Source of the DNA: Taiwanofungus camphoratus
Lineage: Eukaryota; Basidiomycota; Agaricomycetes; Polyporales; Taiwanofungaceae
Assembly: GCA_003999685.1 (NCBI GenBank)
Contig: CP021224.1
Span: forward strand, 992,001-1,056,000
Direction of reading: 5' to 3'
Length of the DNA: 64,000 nt
The stretch's first letter is position 1, and the number at the start of each line of letters is the position of its first letter. Both the position numbers and the translations under genes were made by a program. Below, in pieces: positions 27,066 to 37,402 of this stretch. Under the pieces are notes generated by a model. The model saw nothing but the letters and a program-made list of their open reading frames with translations, was not told the origin of the DNA and did not search any database.

Positions 27066-30000
27066 TCAGTTATCATTTGGGTAGACGGGGGGGTCGTCGC
27101 GGATACTGGGTTCCGCTATCCCCTCGTCTATCCAATTATGGTACATTTCAAACACCTTTGTTTCGGCATCGTACCACTCACAAAAATCCCGGTATTTTCC
27201 ACCCAGGGCGGTGGTCATACCGGGGTCTAAATGTTGGTCCGCATGGAACCGCTGCCAGGCCGCTTGTCTTCCGACAGTGTGGCACATAAGACGGGCACGA
27301 GTGAATGTTCTCATGCACGCAGCTTCTGCTTCAAGCAGAGATTCTGCCAGAATCTCCGCCCAATCAAAGGTAGAGACCATCGGGTTGAGCCGATGGAACT
27401 CCATTATGTCATTCGGGGTCCATCCCCTTCAGGGGGCCCCATCAGAAGCGGATCATGCGGACCCTGTTGGCGCTTCGTCCTGATCCAGAATGGACAGTCA
27501 AAGAGCACATGTTCCCTAGTTTCCTCCGCTCCGCACAAGCAGAGATGAGGTCCTGGGATGTTGAACCTAGAGCGGTATTCACTGCCTGGGAAATGGTTGG
27601 TGAGCACGCGACATACGCATGCCACCTCCATGTTGGACTTGCCAGCTGCCTTCAAGACCCACGTGCCCTTGGCCGTGGTCCCGTGCAGCGGTAGGGCGTC
27701 CTTGGTTACTTTCCATAACCGGCGGCCGCGATAGCTGGGGTTATCGACTGGCGTCCCCCAGCGCTTTTTGACCCTTGCCTTGACGCGAGCAAGGGCCATT
27801 GATTGTGAGATGAATTCCGGTTGGGGATCATCCAATGCCTTCTTCGCGAGTTCGTTGACGAACTCGTTCTGAAAAATGCCTTTATGGGATGGGACCCAAA
27901 AAAGGACAATGCGTCGGCGTTCATCTGCATCGAGGAACACTCGTACGTGTTGAGAAGCCATGACCGCCGCCATCTGCAACGGTCCGACTTCCGGCTTGAA
28001 TATTCGGTCAAGTGCCGATTGGTTATCGGAACAGACTATGAGGGTGGTGATGTGGGCAGGGACATCACGGACCGCTTCACGCAGCCCGTGCGCCAGTGCC
28101 AGCATCTCCGCATCGAAGCTCTGGACCTTGCCGGCTCCAAACCTTCCATGGGCAACGTGGTCTTCCCCGTCAATGACGAGCCATGCGCTACCAGATCTCA
28201 CTGTTGGCGCATTTGCATACGACCCATCAGTGAACAACATTCGCCCTTCTGGCTGGGCCAACTGGCGCCGGAATTCTGGCCACCAGGTGAACTCCAACCA
28301 GTCGGCAAATTCAGGAGAGCGTTTGTTTGGACCCTTTCCGTCCAAGAACACCCGCTCAAAGCGATCAATGTACCGATCCACGACCCGATCACCGGGCCGC
28401 GCCTCCGGGTGGAGTGGTGCAAAGTCTTCTGATGACTGTCTCCCAATGCGATCTATGAACGTCATGGAGGTGACAGCCTGTTTTTTGCCACGGCGCGAAT
28501 TAAGTGGCCATGGCGCAGTGATATTGGTGATGTTGGTCGCCCAATAGGGTGGAAGGGCGGCCCTCATTGGGTGCCCTTCATGAACTCGCCGCGCTTGAAG
28601 CGCAGCTTTTTTCATGTACCGGTCGACCTGGATGTGGATGGGGACCAACCCACCCAACATCTCCATCACCCCGATCGGTGTGGTTTTAAAACAGCCGGTG
28701 ATCCACCTAGCTGCTCTCGACTGAGCGGTCTGCAATTCTTTTGCAGCCCATTTGAGGCCCTTCCACTGTGGGTTCCACCACAGTTGAGCGCCATATAGCA
28801 TCAACGGAACGACGTGCGCAATATAGAGCCGCCGTTTGTTAATGGGATGGAATCCGCGTGCCGAATTGCCAAGCATGCGAAGTGCATTACATGTGCTGGC
28901 CGCCTTATTAGCGTAGAACTGCACGTGTGCATGGAAGCTAAGCTTGGGGTCTAGAAAGAACCCAAGGTAGCGCATCGTGTCCTTTGCTCGCAAAGTGACG
29001 TCATGTCCATCAGTCCGGATGGTTAGATCTGGGCCAAGGGGTCAGGAAGTCGAATACCCCTTCTGACGCTTCCAGAAGTGCATCAACTCCAACTTGTCTC
29101 CTTCGACGCCTAAACCTAAACGGTTCAGATCGCCTACAAGATTGTGGAAGACATCCACCAGAATGGCATTGTTCTTCAGGACAAGGGCTTGCGGGCTGTC
29201 ATCTACAGCCTTCGGCGAAACCGCCATGATGAGACCGTCGTCCATGTAGAACTGAGTCCCGGTTCAGCCCGGTTGTACCAAATGGACTGGCGCCCACTTG
29301 TGTATGACCGGTGCAATGTAAACCCCAGATAGAATCGGAGATAAACTCGATCCTTGGCCGACTCCGACATCAAAGTCAGATGGATCAGTCAAGGTGCCAT
29401 TGAACAAGAATCGGGTTTTTCGATCAAGTAATTTGCCATGAAATTACAGAGCTTGCTATTGAAGCCCTGCTTTCGCATGATTCCTACCAGCGCATCATGG
29501 TTGATGGACGGGTAGAACTGTGACACATCGAGCAACAGCACCAATGGGATAAGGTTGCGCGCCCATGCCTCTTTGACATTGTGCACTAATTGAATGCCAG
29601 CGTCAGTGGTGCTATGCTGCATAGCCCCACCAAACTGACATGGGTGTAGGATTCCCCATTTTTGGGCATCCCACTGCATTCGTTTGGCAATGATCTTTTC
29701 AAACAGTTTGCCAAAACAATTCAGCAAGCAGATAGGCCTATAAGCCTTCGCTAGCGTATAGTCCGGTTTGTTCGGTTTGGGTAAAACCACCGTAACAGAC
29801 TGTTTGAAGACGCTCGGATAGACCTCGAAATCGAGGCAAGCGTTATAGTACGCGCGCAGCCATTGCCGCACGTGTATACCGAGATCGGTCTCGATGCCCT
29901 TCTCAGAGCGTTCGATCTGATCCACCATCCATTTAATCCACATCCAGTTCACGTGATCGGGACCGGGTGCAGACGTATTGCTAATGGATTTGAGATTCTT

Positions 30001-30717
30001 GCGAATCTCAAACTCACTAGTGTCTGGTAGAGTCAATTCCTCCCTTTGAGGAATTTCATCCACAAACGACAGATCCACCAGCCGTGGGTTGGTGGGCGTG
30101 AACTGAGCTTGGAAAGCACGACTGAGATCAGCCGCACTTTGAACTGGTGCACTGTCAGCTTGCCGCAGCTGAATAGTGGCCTCTTGCCGTCTCGGCTTTG
30201 TCCATGCAACAAAGTCGGAGATTAATTGGGGATTGGATTCATCCATGATCCGATCAAAGTGTGCACGCTTCGCCCACTTCGTGGCAAGGCGAAGTGTTGC
30301 ACGTTGTTTATGCCGTTCAGACCGAAGTTCGGCGGCAACATTGTATGCGTTTGCAGTGGCCTGAGCGCCAGGTCCCAACTGATGACGTATGTAGCGGTAC
30401 TGCCCAGATGCCGCACTAAGGCAGTGCTGGGTGTTCGCCAACTTAGTGGCCGCATGAGAGCATGTAGCATCCCACCACGACTTTGAACGTTTGGATGGAC
30501 GTTTTACTGCCGAAAATTCCATCCACATTCTTTGGAGATCTCGCTCGAGGCGGTCTCCCATTCGTTCAACGCCTTGAGCGCTGCTGAAGTGTGTAGGGTA
30601 ATCAGCGAACAGTTTCGCCGTTGCTGTCACAAATTGTTGAGCCGTGTCCCTGGTGCGAGGAATACCCCGCACCGGTTCTGGTTCAACCTCAATCGGCATC
30701 TCCCACCGCAGGACCGC
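27066..30717 (-). pseudogene. LINE reverse transcriptase, RNase H and C-terminal domain
   Basis: From 30717 leftwards: a helical linker (SKSWWDATCSHAATKLANTQ), then reverse transcriptase (SNTSAPGPDHVNWMWIKWM, SVTVVLPKPNKPDYTLAKAY, RPICLLNCFGKLFEKIIAKR, PLVLLLDVSQFYPSINHDAL). The active-site strand QFYMDDGLIM lies near 29240. The thumb and connection (RYLGFFLDPKLSFHAHVQF) lead to RNase H (LFTDGSYANA, FDAEMLALAHGL, VCSDNQSALDR, WVPSHKGIFQNEFVNELAKK). The residue where RNase H usually has its last Asp (NExxD) is Asn here. A further 112-codon frame (27404-27066) continues the C-terminus after a frame change. A TAATG overlaps the two frames, but a simple indel explains the join better. Confidence 0.8.
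30713..30717. repeat. Target-site duplication of LTR element A (left copy)
   Basis: ACCGC precedes the left LTR. CCGC follows the right LTR at 48318-48321, and the base before it, A48317, can be read as LTR end or as duplication, so the duplication is 4 or 5 bp. Removing A plus one copy restores the endonuclease-to-RT reading of the LINE (SDHAV then LRWEMPIE). Confidence 0.8.
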
Positions 30718-31643
30718 TGATGTGCACTACAGCACTCCAACCCCTACTGGGTACGACCTAGAGAAGCTGGAAGGCTATAGAACTAGTTAGTGTGGAGGGG
30801 AGAGTCAGCAGCAAAGGGTTCCCGATCTCAAATGGGTCAAGAGACGTCTACGAAGGTCTTCGACGACCCTCTACGTGTGTCGCGACTGCTCGACGTAGCT
30901 TCGATGCGCTACTATGCTGTACTATACTAGGGAGGGGCTTAAACGTGAGAACTTAGCTGATATACAACCCTTCAATGTGGCTCGAAGGCGGGCGTAAGAC
31001 TGAACGCAACTTCTTCGACGGATGTCGAAGACTGACGAGACGCAAGCCTTCAAGATACTGTAGAAGGCAGATAGTAGACGCAACTCTTCGAACGTAATCG
31101 AAGACGGAAGGACGCAGTAGAACGCAGTAGGTGGCTAAATCGAAGGTGCTCTTCTTGAGCTCTGCAGGATAGGGGAAAACTTCTCTCTTGTTCCGAGACA
31201 CCATACATCGCATTTATACTACTGTACTATAATGTAAGGCGCATCGGGAGTGGCATAGTACGAGTGGCATTCTGACTTCTTGCGTACTACGAATTATGGA
31301 GTGGCATGAAATATACTAAGACAAGACCTGGGGCCGTAGCGTTATCGAGTACATCGAGTGGCGCATCGTAGCAAATCGAGCGATATCGGAGTGGCGAGAC
31401 CGGTCACGTGTGAGGACATTGAGTGGCAACTGCGTGTGGCGTATTGTGCGTAGAGGGACCGGTACACCGGAACATCGGACTGGAACTGGCGGAGTGGCGG
31501 TGGCGTGATTCGAGGCTATCGGAAAGTCCCGTGGTGGCTTTTCGGGCTGTATCGGACATGTCGAGTGGCGTCGAAGCCATGACTAAGGTCCTAGGGTCGA
31601 GTGAGGGCGCTCCGCGGGGCCTAGAAGGGCCTGGCGCCTATCA
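30718..31643 (-). repeat. LTR of Gypsy element A, 3' copy
   Basis: 926 bp, beginning TGATGTGCAC and ending GCGCCTATCA (canonical TG...CA). By hand count it differs from the other copy (47395-48317, 923 bp) at three substitutions and one 3 bp gap. A purine-rich tract (in minus sense AAAAAGGAGGAGA, 31644-31656) lies just inside, so this is the 3' LTR of a minus-strand element. Confidence 0.9.
31248..31569. repeat. Eight scattered GAGTGGC motifs in LTR A
   Basis: GAGTGGC occurs eight times in about 320 bp of the LTR (also in the 5' copy), each followed by A or G and preceded by variable sequence. The spacing is irregular, so it is not a simple tandem repeat. It may be a binding-site cluster for the element's promoter; this is inference. 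Confidence 0.6.
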
Positions 31644-31882
31644 TCTCCTCCTTTTTGGAATTTGGACCGTCCTCGGTCCACACGTGACGCCTAGAAGCTT
31701 GGTGGATGTGACTGGATCGAAGCTTTTATGGGGACCTGCGCGGTTCCGACCTTCTCGTGACTCGTGCCGATCACGTGCCGTCGAGGAGGATTTAAGCTGG
31801 AGCGACTTAGCTGTTTTTCTTCGCTCGTCGTTCCACATTCGACACGCTCCCCTTCTTCTACATCGGCCTCCTCTTCCTTACA

Positions 31883-32029
31883 ATGCCTTCTCGTTCCGCT
31901 ACCCCCGCTGTCGTCACTTTGCGCGTTCAGCGCGCTCGGGACCGTCTGATCGCGGTGCTCGATACACCCTGTGCCGACACCGTCCCCGAGGAGGTCGAAG
32001 CTTGGGCGCAGGACGTTGTGGATTTGCTG
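31883..32029 (+). CDS. First exon of an antisense gene in element A
   Basis: On the plus strand, opposite to gag-pol, an ATG opens a 49-codon frame (MPSRSATPAVVTLRVQRARD, then DTVPEEVEAWAQDVVDLL) ending exactly at a GTACGT donor (32030-32035). The upstream 230 bp have an AT-rich TTTAAG and long CT-rich stretches, like fungal core promoters. Position, strand, exon length and donor match exon 1 of the antisense gene in element B (33811-33945), though the sequence has diverged. Element B begins directly after the donor, so only this exon is present here. Confidence 0.55.
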
Positions 32030-32035
32030 GTACGT

Positions 32036-33643
32036 TGATACGACCTAGGGGACCCTGGTACCTAGGTAGTGCTCCGCAACGTGGCTGTGGGGTAGTGTGA
32101 TAACTGTGAGGGCGTGAGGATAGGAGCTACAACCTGTATGATACCGGGAAACCTGTATGTCTTGTTTTTGTAAGTAGGGGAGTAAGGGGTCAAGGGTCCT
32201 GCACAACAGGATTTTGTTCCTAAGTGCTATACTATCCCTAAGGCCTTGCGAGGCCCTTCGAAGTATGCGAAGTTCTTCGAGATTCTGCGAAGTCCTTCGA
32301 AGTTTTAGCTAAGTCGCACGAGCTGACTTCGTAGATGCTGCGAAGTCCTTTTAGCTAGAGTTAGCTAAAGGGCGTAAGTTTTAGAGGTTTGTTAGAGCGA
32401 GGTGGGTGAGGTTTGGCTAGCGTAGGAGACCTGTAGGAGAGGTCGGAGAGTTCGAGGGCGTAGGGAGATGTACTATAGCCTGAAACTAAGGCTATGGGAG
32501 AGTCGTAGGGCTATTCGTAGGACGTAGGGATGACACAACGTGAGCCTAAGGGTATAACTAAGGCGGAGGCCCACCGGATAGGTGCTATAAGAGGTGCTGA
32601 AGGGCGTGAAGTCACGGCGACTTCGTAGATCGTAGTGCGTAGTTCGGGAAGCGTAGACGTGGTTCGTAGATATATCGCGAGCGCAGACGTAGTTCAAAGG
32701 TACTGAAACGGAGCTGGGGTGGAGACTTGGGGACCTTAGGACCGTTCCTAAGGTTGTACTCGCAGCACTTTCCTGAGATCGGAGCTACAGGGGAACTAGT
32801 ATTCCAACGAGAGAAGCGTGCACTGAGGGGTCTCTCTCTTACATAGTAAACTACCTCTGACTAAATAGGGGAACGTGAGGTGAACTAATCTTGCGCGAAG
32901 CAATCCTTACGAGTCCGAAATGTGTACTAAAGCGCATGGACTCCGAAGTGAACACGAGGAGGATAGGAACTAATTAGGAACTGAAACAGGGGAACTACGT
33001 ACGGTAGAAAGGTGATCAAGTTCATTCACGAGGGCGGGATGACTATCCGAGAGCAGCCATGCGCCGTGATCACCTATCTTAGTGGGCTAAGAGCGCACGA
33101 AGTTCTTAGCAGCGGGACTTGGCCTAATCAGGGCAGGAGGTGTCCTAACTGGGTGGAGGGTCATATGGGTACGCCCTAGGATGACCTTATGGCATAGGAT
33201 CGAGACCCATGGGGGTGCACAAGGCTTCCTAAGTCCAACTTCCGGAACTTCGGACCGTTTCGGAGCCTATCGGAGGTAGCTGCAATCACAAGAGCTAGGA
33301 GAGACTTAGCTAAGACTTCTTAGCTAAGCCCGGGATGAGTGACGTAGTAGATAGGACCTAGATCCAATGGAACAGCATGGGAGGGCCGGCAGTGTCCGAT
33401 AGTGGACTTAGCAGGAGTTAGGGACTTCGCATCTAGCATTCGAAATCTCGTAGCACCTCGTGTGACTTCGCAAGACTTCGTAGGGTGTTAGGAGGGTTTA
33501 GGAAGGAGAGGGGGTGTTAGGAATATTATAGGAACCTATCCCTCCTGTCGTAGGCTGTAAGAGAGTCTTAGAGTGGTTGGTTGGGGGATTAGAAAGCTCC
33601 TAATAATCGCGATTCGGGGCCCAGGAGGCTACGGGACTCATCA
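32036..33643 (-). repeat. LTR of Gypsy element B, 3' copy
   Basis: 1608 bp, TGATACGACC to GGGACTCATCA. By hand count it differs from 42506-44104 at about 22 substitutions and two gaps. The differences lie in the first 400 and last 260 bases, with some 950 bp in the middle identical. A minus-sense purine tract (AGGGAGGAGG) lies just inside at 33644-33653. Confidence 0.9.
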
Positions 33644-33810
33644 CCTCCTCCCTATTGAAATCCTGACTGTCCTCAGTCAGTGTGCGCGACCGTGGGAATT
33701 TGTAGCCTATCGCATCCGATCTGCGAAGTGGGCGATATTCTGATAGAAGCTAATCGTGGGTGCCTCTTATCTTTTTCTCCTCCTCCCCTTTTGCCTTTCC
33801 CTTCCCCATC

Positions 33811-35188
33811 ATGTTCAACAATATGGACTCTGATGGTGTTGGCCTAGCTCACAGCGATGTCCTGGCGCTCCTCGATTCTCGTCCAGAGGGCGTAGCGGAG
33901 GCCGAAGATTACTTGCGGTGGGCGAGGAACTTAGGACGTCGTGTGGTACGTACCCTCCTTGATCGCTCGTTACATCGTCTTCACTGCGTTATAGGGTAAC
34001 TGGTGGGTCCTGTCCCAGGCTTCGAACGCTCCTGCCGATCCTACCTTAGAGGCCGCCATCATCGAAGGTTTGACAGCGATCCTCCCTCTCGCGGACTCGT
34101 CGTGGATCTTGTGGGCCCGCACCGGCTTTCCTCAGTTCGCCGCTATGCTTCAAGAGCGAGACGCACAGCGCGAACTCGCCCACGCGACCGAACGACTTCG
34201 TGTGGAGGCGGTCGAGCGCACTGCGCTTGAACGCGCTGCCCAACTTGCGGCTTCGTCTTCTGCTCCTTCGCCGGCCCCTAGTCGTACCTCATCGCGTACT
34301 CGTCGTCCCTCAGCTCGGGCCAAGGCAGCAGCTTCTACTCGCGCGGCTTCCCAGGCCAGCTCGATCATGGCCTCCGTTTCTAGCGGCCAAGTCGGTGAAC
34401 TCACCTTGTCCACGAGTTCGGGTGTCTTCATAGGGGTCCCTCCTACTCAGGGGAAGGATGCTGCGAAGGCGAAGGCTCCTCCGACGCCCGAAGCCCTGGC
34501 TAACATGGCAAAGGCGGCAGAGCATCGGCGAACCCATGCGAAGGTGAGTGCATGTCTTTTTCGTGACTGTTCGCGGCTTATCATCGCTACCTAGTGCAAT
34601 CGCTGCAGCACCTACACCACAGACTTCGAGTGCGAACTCCCTGTGGGTGCCGTGAAGTGCGGCAAGTGTCTGCGAGAGTCGCAGAGGTGTTATTGGGGTG
34701 GATTCTCCGTAGACGGTAAGGAGCGCGGAGTGCGCGTCTCGAAGCGCGGTAGGGCTTCTCGTGCCCTCGTTATCGCGTCATTGCTGATGTTAGGACGTCC
34801 CTTAGCTGCGGGCCAACCTCCTCAGGTGTCCCCGCCTCGCGCCCGCGAGTCCAAGAAGGCGAAGTCGACCCCTGCGCCTACGATGTCGCTCGAGGCCTCG
34901 CTGGCCCTTAACGGCGCCGAATACTTGGACGGCCTTACCCCTGCGCATCAAGCCATTGTCGAAGGCCTCTGGTATGACTGCGCGATGGCCGAGAGTCGTG
35001 CGATGCGTCTCGAAGACTACATCTCGGGGCTCTATCGTGCCGAAACCGCCCTAACCGGTCGTACGCCTGCGCCGCTCGACTTGAGCTCTCTCCCCCTTCC
35101 TCGCCGTCGCGTCACCGCCTCCTCTACTGATCCTGGTCCCTCCGGTGAGTCTGAGCAGGATGAGGAAGATGCCGAGGCCGAGGTTTAG
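33811..35188 (+). CDS. Antisense Zn2Cys6-like gene inside element B
   Basis: The plus strand, opposite to gag-pol, has three coding blocks bounded by GT and AG: 33811-33945, 33995-34543 and 34595-35188, together 425 residues in one frame. Exon 1 (MFNNMDSDGVGLAHSDVLAL) is acidic. Exon 2 has NWWVLSQASNAPADPTLEAA, a helical Glu/Arg segment and a Ser/Ala/Arg-rich basic linker. Exon 3 opens with a six-cysteine cluster spaced C-x2-C-x8-C-x8-C-x2-C-x6-C (CNRC, FEC, KCGKC, QRCYW), close to the Zn2Cys6 binuclear cluster of fungal transcription factors. A helical region (LTPAHQAIVEGLWYDCAMAE) and a very acidic tail (ESEQDEEDAEAEV) follow. Upstream is a CT-rich promoter-like stretch. The gene lies between the integrase end and the 3' LTR. 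Function is unknown; a regulator of the element or a captured host factor are both possible. Confidence 0.7.
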
Positions 35189-35722
35189 AAGGTGGGGGGG
35201 GTTCGTAGTTCGTCGTCTCGCCCATTCCGTATCCGTCGCACCAATGTGCTGTATTCTTTCTCGTTGCGCGTCCCTTTGCTAGGGACCTTTTCCAATATGT
35301 GTACAGTAGTCTGAATATAGCGGACGCAAACGTCGTCCTTGTGAAAAAGTTCCCAAGTGCGTGAAGTAACCAAACAACACAGCGATGAATTAGAAGACTT
35401 AGGGGGATAAAATGCGCTCATTTAGGCTCAGTAAATCATCATGGCCTTGAAAGGCATAAGGCCCCTCGCGCAATCTTCGCTCCGCTCGGCGTTTTAGGAG
35501 CCTTTAGAACGATATCGCGACTTCGTGAGTTGAATCACTATAGTAAAAAGTCGGAGATGTTGTAAGTAAAAATTCGTAGACATTCGGGACTTCATAGCTG
35601 TCAAAACTGAGTGGGGGCTTGTTGGGGAATGTAAAACATGACCAAAGGGTAAGCGAAAAGTAAAATGGACGTAGCGTAATCTTAGCTAAAGTCGGGGTAT
35701 CGTCGATTGCTCCTCTGATTCT
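35189..35722. other. Spacer between antisense gene and integrase of element B
   Basis: About 530 bp where the two opposite transcription units converge. No coding potential was recognised. Confidence 0.5.
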
Positions 35723-37339
35723 TTAGTGAGCTTCAGATGGACTAGAGCCGGACTTAGGAGAGTAGGGATACGATCCTAGTTCTTCGTCATCGCCTTGGGT
35801 GGTAGTCAGCTCTAATTCGCGAAGTCGCTCCGTCGACACGTCCAAAAGTTCAGTAGGAAGTTCGAGAGCTTTTCGTGCTAAGTAGGGGATGACTCGGAAG
35901 GCTGCCGTAGGCCTGTCGAGTACCGAACCATCCAATTCGCATAGGATATAAGCACCACCTTTGTTCCTAGATACTACGAGTACTGGGCCGAGGTAGCAAG
36001 GTCGCATCTTCCGATTTAGGGACTTTTCTATCTGCGTGTTGCGAATTAGTACTAAATCGCCCTTTTCGAAGTTGAAATCGTGGATGGAGTGCTTATGCTT
36101 TTCTTCGAATCGCAGAGCAGCTTGTCTTCGCGCTTCGTAGACCTTCGAATGTAGTTCCGCTACCTGAGTCACCCGCTTTTGCAATGCGATAGCTCGACGT
36201 GCAATAAGATCGGTCGTGGATAGCATAGAAGATGGAGGAGGAAGGATATAGGTGGCCTCTATGACGTCCAAAGGGATAACAGGGTGGGTGCCAGTGACCG
36301 CGAAATAGGGCGAACATCCCATGCGCTTTCGAGTCGTGATCCTTTCGGACCAGAAGACTGAGTACGTTGCCTGAGACCATTTAGACTCTTCGCCATCCAC
36401 GGCCTTGAATAGAGCCTGCCTAACATCGAAGTGAGGCCTCTCCACCAGTCCGTTGGCACGCGAATTGTATCCGCTAATTCGGATATGTCGTAGCTGGTAC
36501 TTCTTCGCTATGTAGTTCGTAGCTTTTACGAAGGGAGCACCGTTGTCCGTGACTATCTCCGATAGCGCGCCCCACCTACAGACCAAGTCTTCGAAGAGCC
36601 ATTCTGCCAAAGCTTTAGCCGTCTCCTTGCGAAGCATCCGAAATTCGGGGTACTGGGTTAGAGAACACCGGCCTTGCACCAAGTACCTAAATCCGTTAGA
36701 AGGGGGCATATGCATGGTATCTATATGAACCTTTGCGAAGATCGGAGCGGGCGTAGCGACCGTAGGAGGGATTAGGATCTGCTGCACTTGGCGAATCTGG
36801 CATAGGTGGCAGCTTCGAACATACCAGGCAATGTCGATATGATGGTAGGGCCACCAAAACCGCTCCGAAATCAGCACCTTCGTAGCGTGTATTCCTCAAT
36901 GCGCGACTGCATCGTGACATTCTCGGAGGATTCGTAGACGATCTGCCTGCTTTACAACTACTTTGTGAGCTCCTTGTGGATCTTTGTGCCATAGTATGTC
37001 CTCATCGAGGAAGAATAGAAGACAGTATTTTACGAAACCTTCGTATTCTGAATCCGATAGGTTGGCAGGTCTCGCGAGGCTTCGTAGGAATTTTGCTACT
37101 AAGTCAAGTCTTGCGTCAGCTTCCTTGGCCATTTCGGATCTTGGGACGCTATCGTAGCTCTCCTCCTCCCTATTGAAACCTTGGCTGTCCTCAGCCAACT
37201 CGGAGGCGAAGGTTGGAGCTATCGGAGGTGTGGGGGTTGTGATAGGAATGTTAGAGGCGAATTCGTAAGGGAATAGGGTAGAAACCGATGGTATAGGATG
37301 GGACGGGGGGGCTTGGATGTGATGTAGAAACGAGTGCAT
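35723..37339 (-). CDS. Element B integrase region (fossil)
   Basis: It shows the His/Cys zinc region (ECHDAVAH then CHLCQIRQV), the catalytic core (VHIDTMHMP, EIVTDNGAPFVKA, SGYNSRANGLVERPHFDVRQ) with the order of acidic residues expected of a DDE integrase, and a GPY/F-like C-terminal module (MRPCYLGPVLVVSRNKGGAY). No chromodomain is visible. The family inserts the cDNA copy into host chromosomes. Confidence 0.8.
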
Positions 37340-37402
37340 TTTGTCTATCCAGTCTTCAAAGTCTTCTTCACCACTCTCTTCTTGATCTCCTGGCTGGGGG
37401 GT

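Noticed and set aside
27402-27406. TAATG stop-start overlap in the LINE as a termination-reinitiation signal
   Set aside because: The downstream frame reads naturally from before the overlap (TPNDIMEF), so a one-base indel in a continuous C-terminus is the simpler explanation.
31423-32100. A 225-codon plus-strand frame crossing the end of LTR A
   Set aside because: It crosses LTR, antisense leader and exon in the wrong frame for the antisense gene; the product is Arg/Ser-rich without domains.
32473-32697. A 74-codon frame present identically in both LTRs of element B
   Set aside because: It lies within LTR sequence that is identical for about 950 bp, so identity says nothing about coding. 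The composition is low-complexity and no family is recognised.
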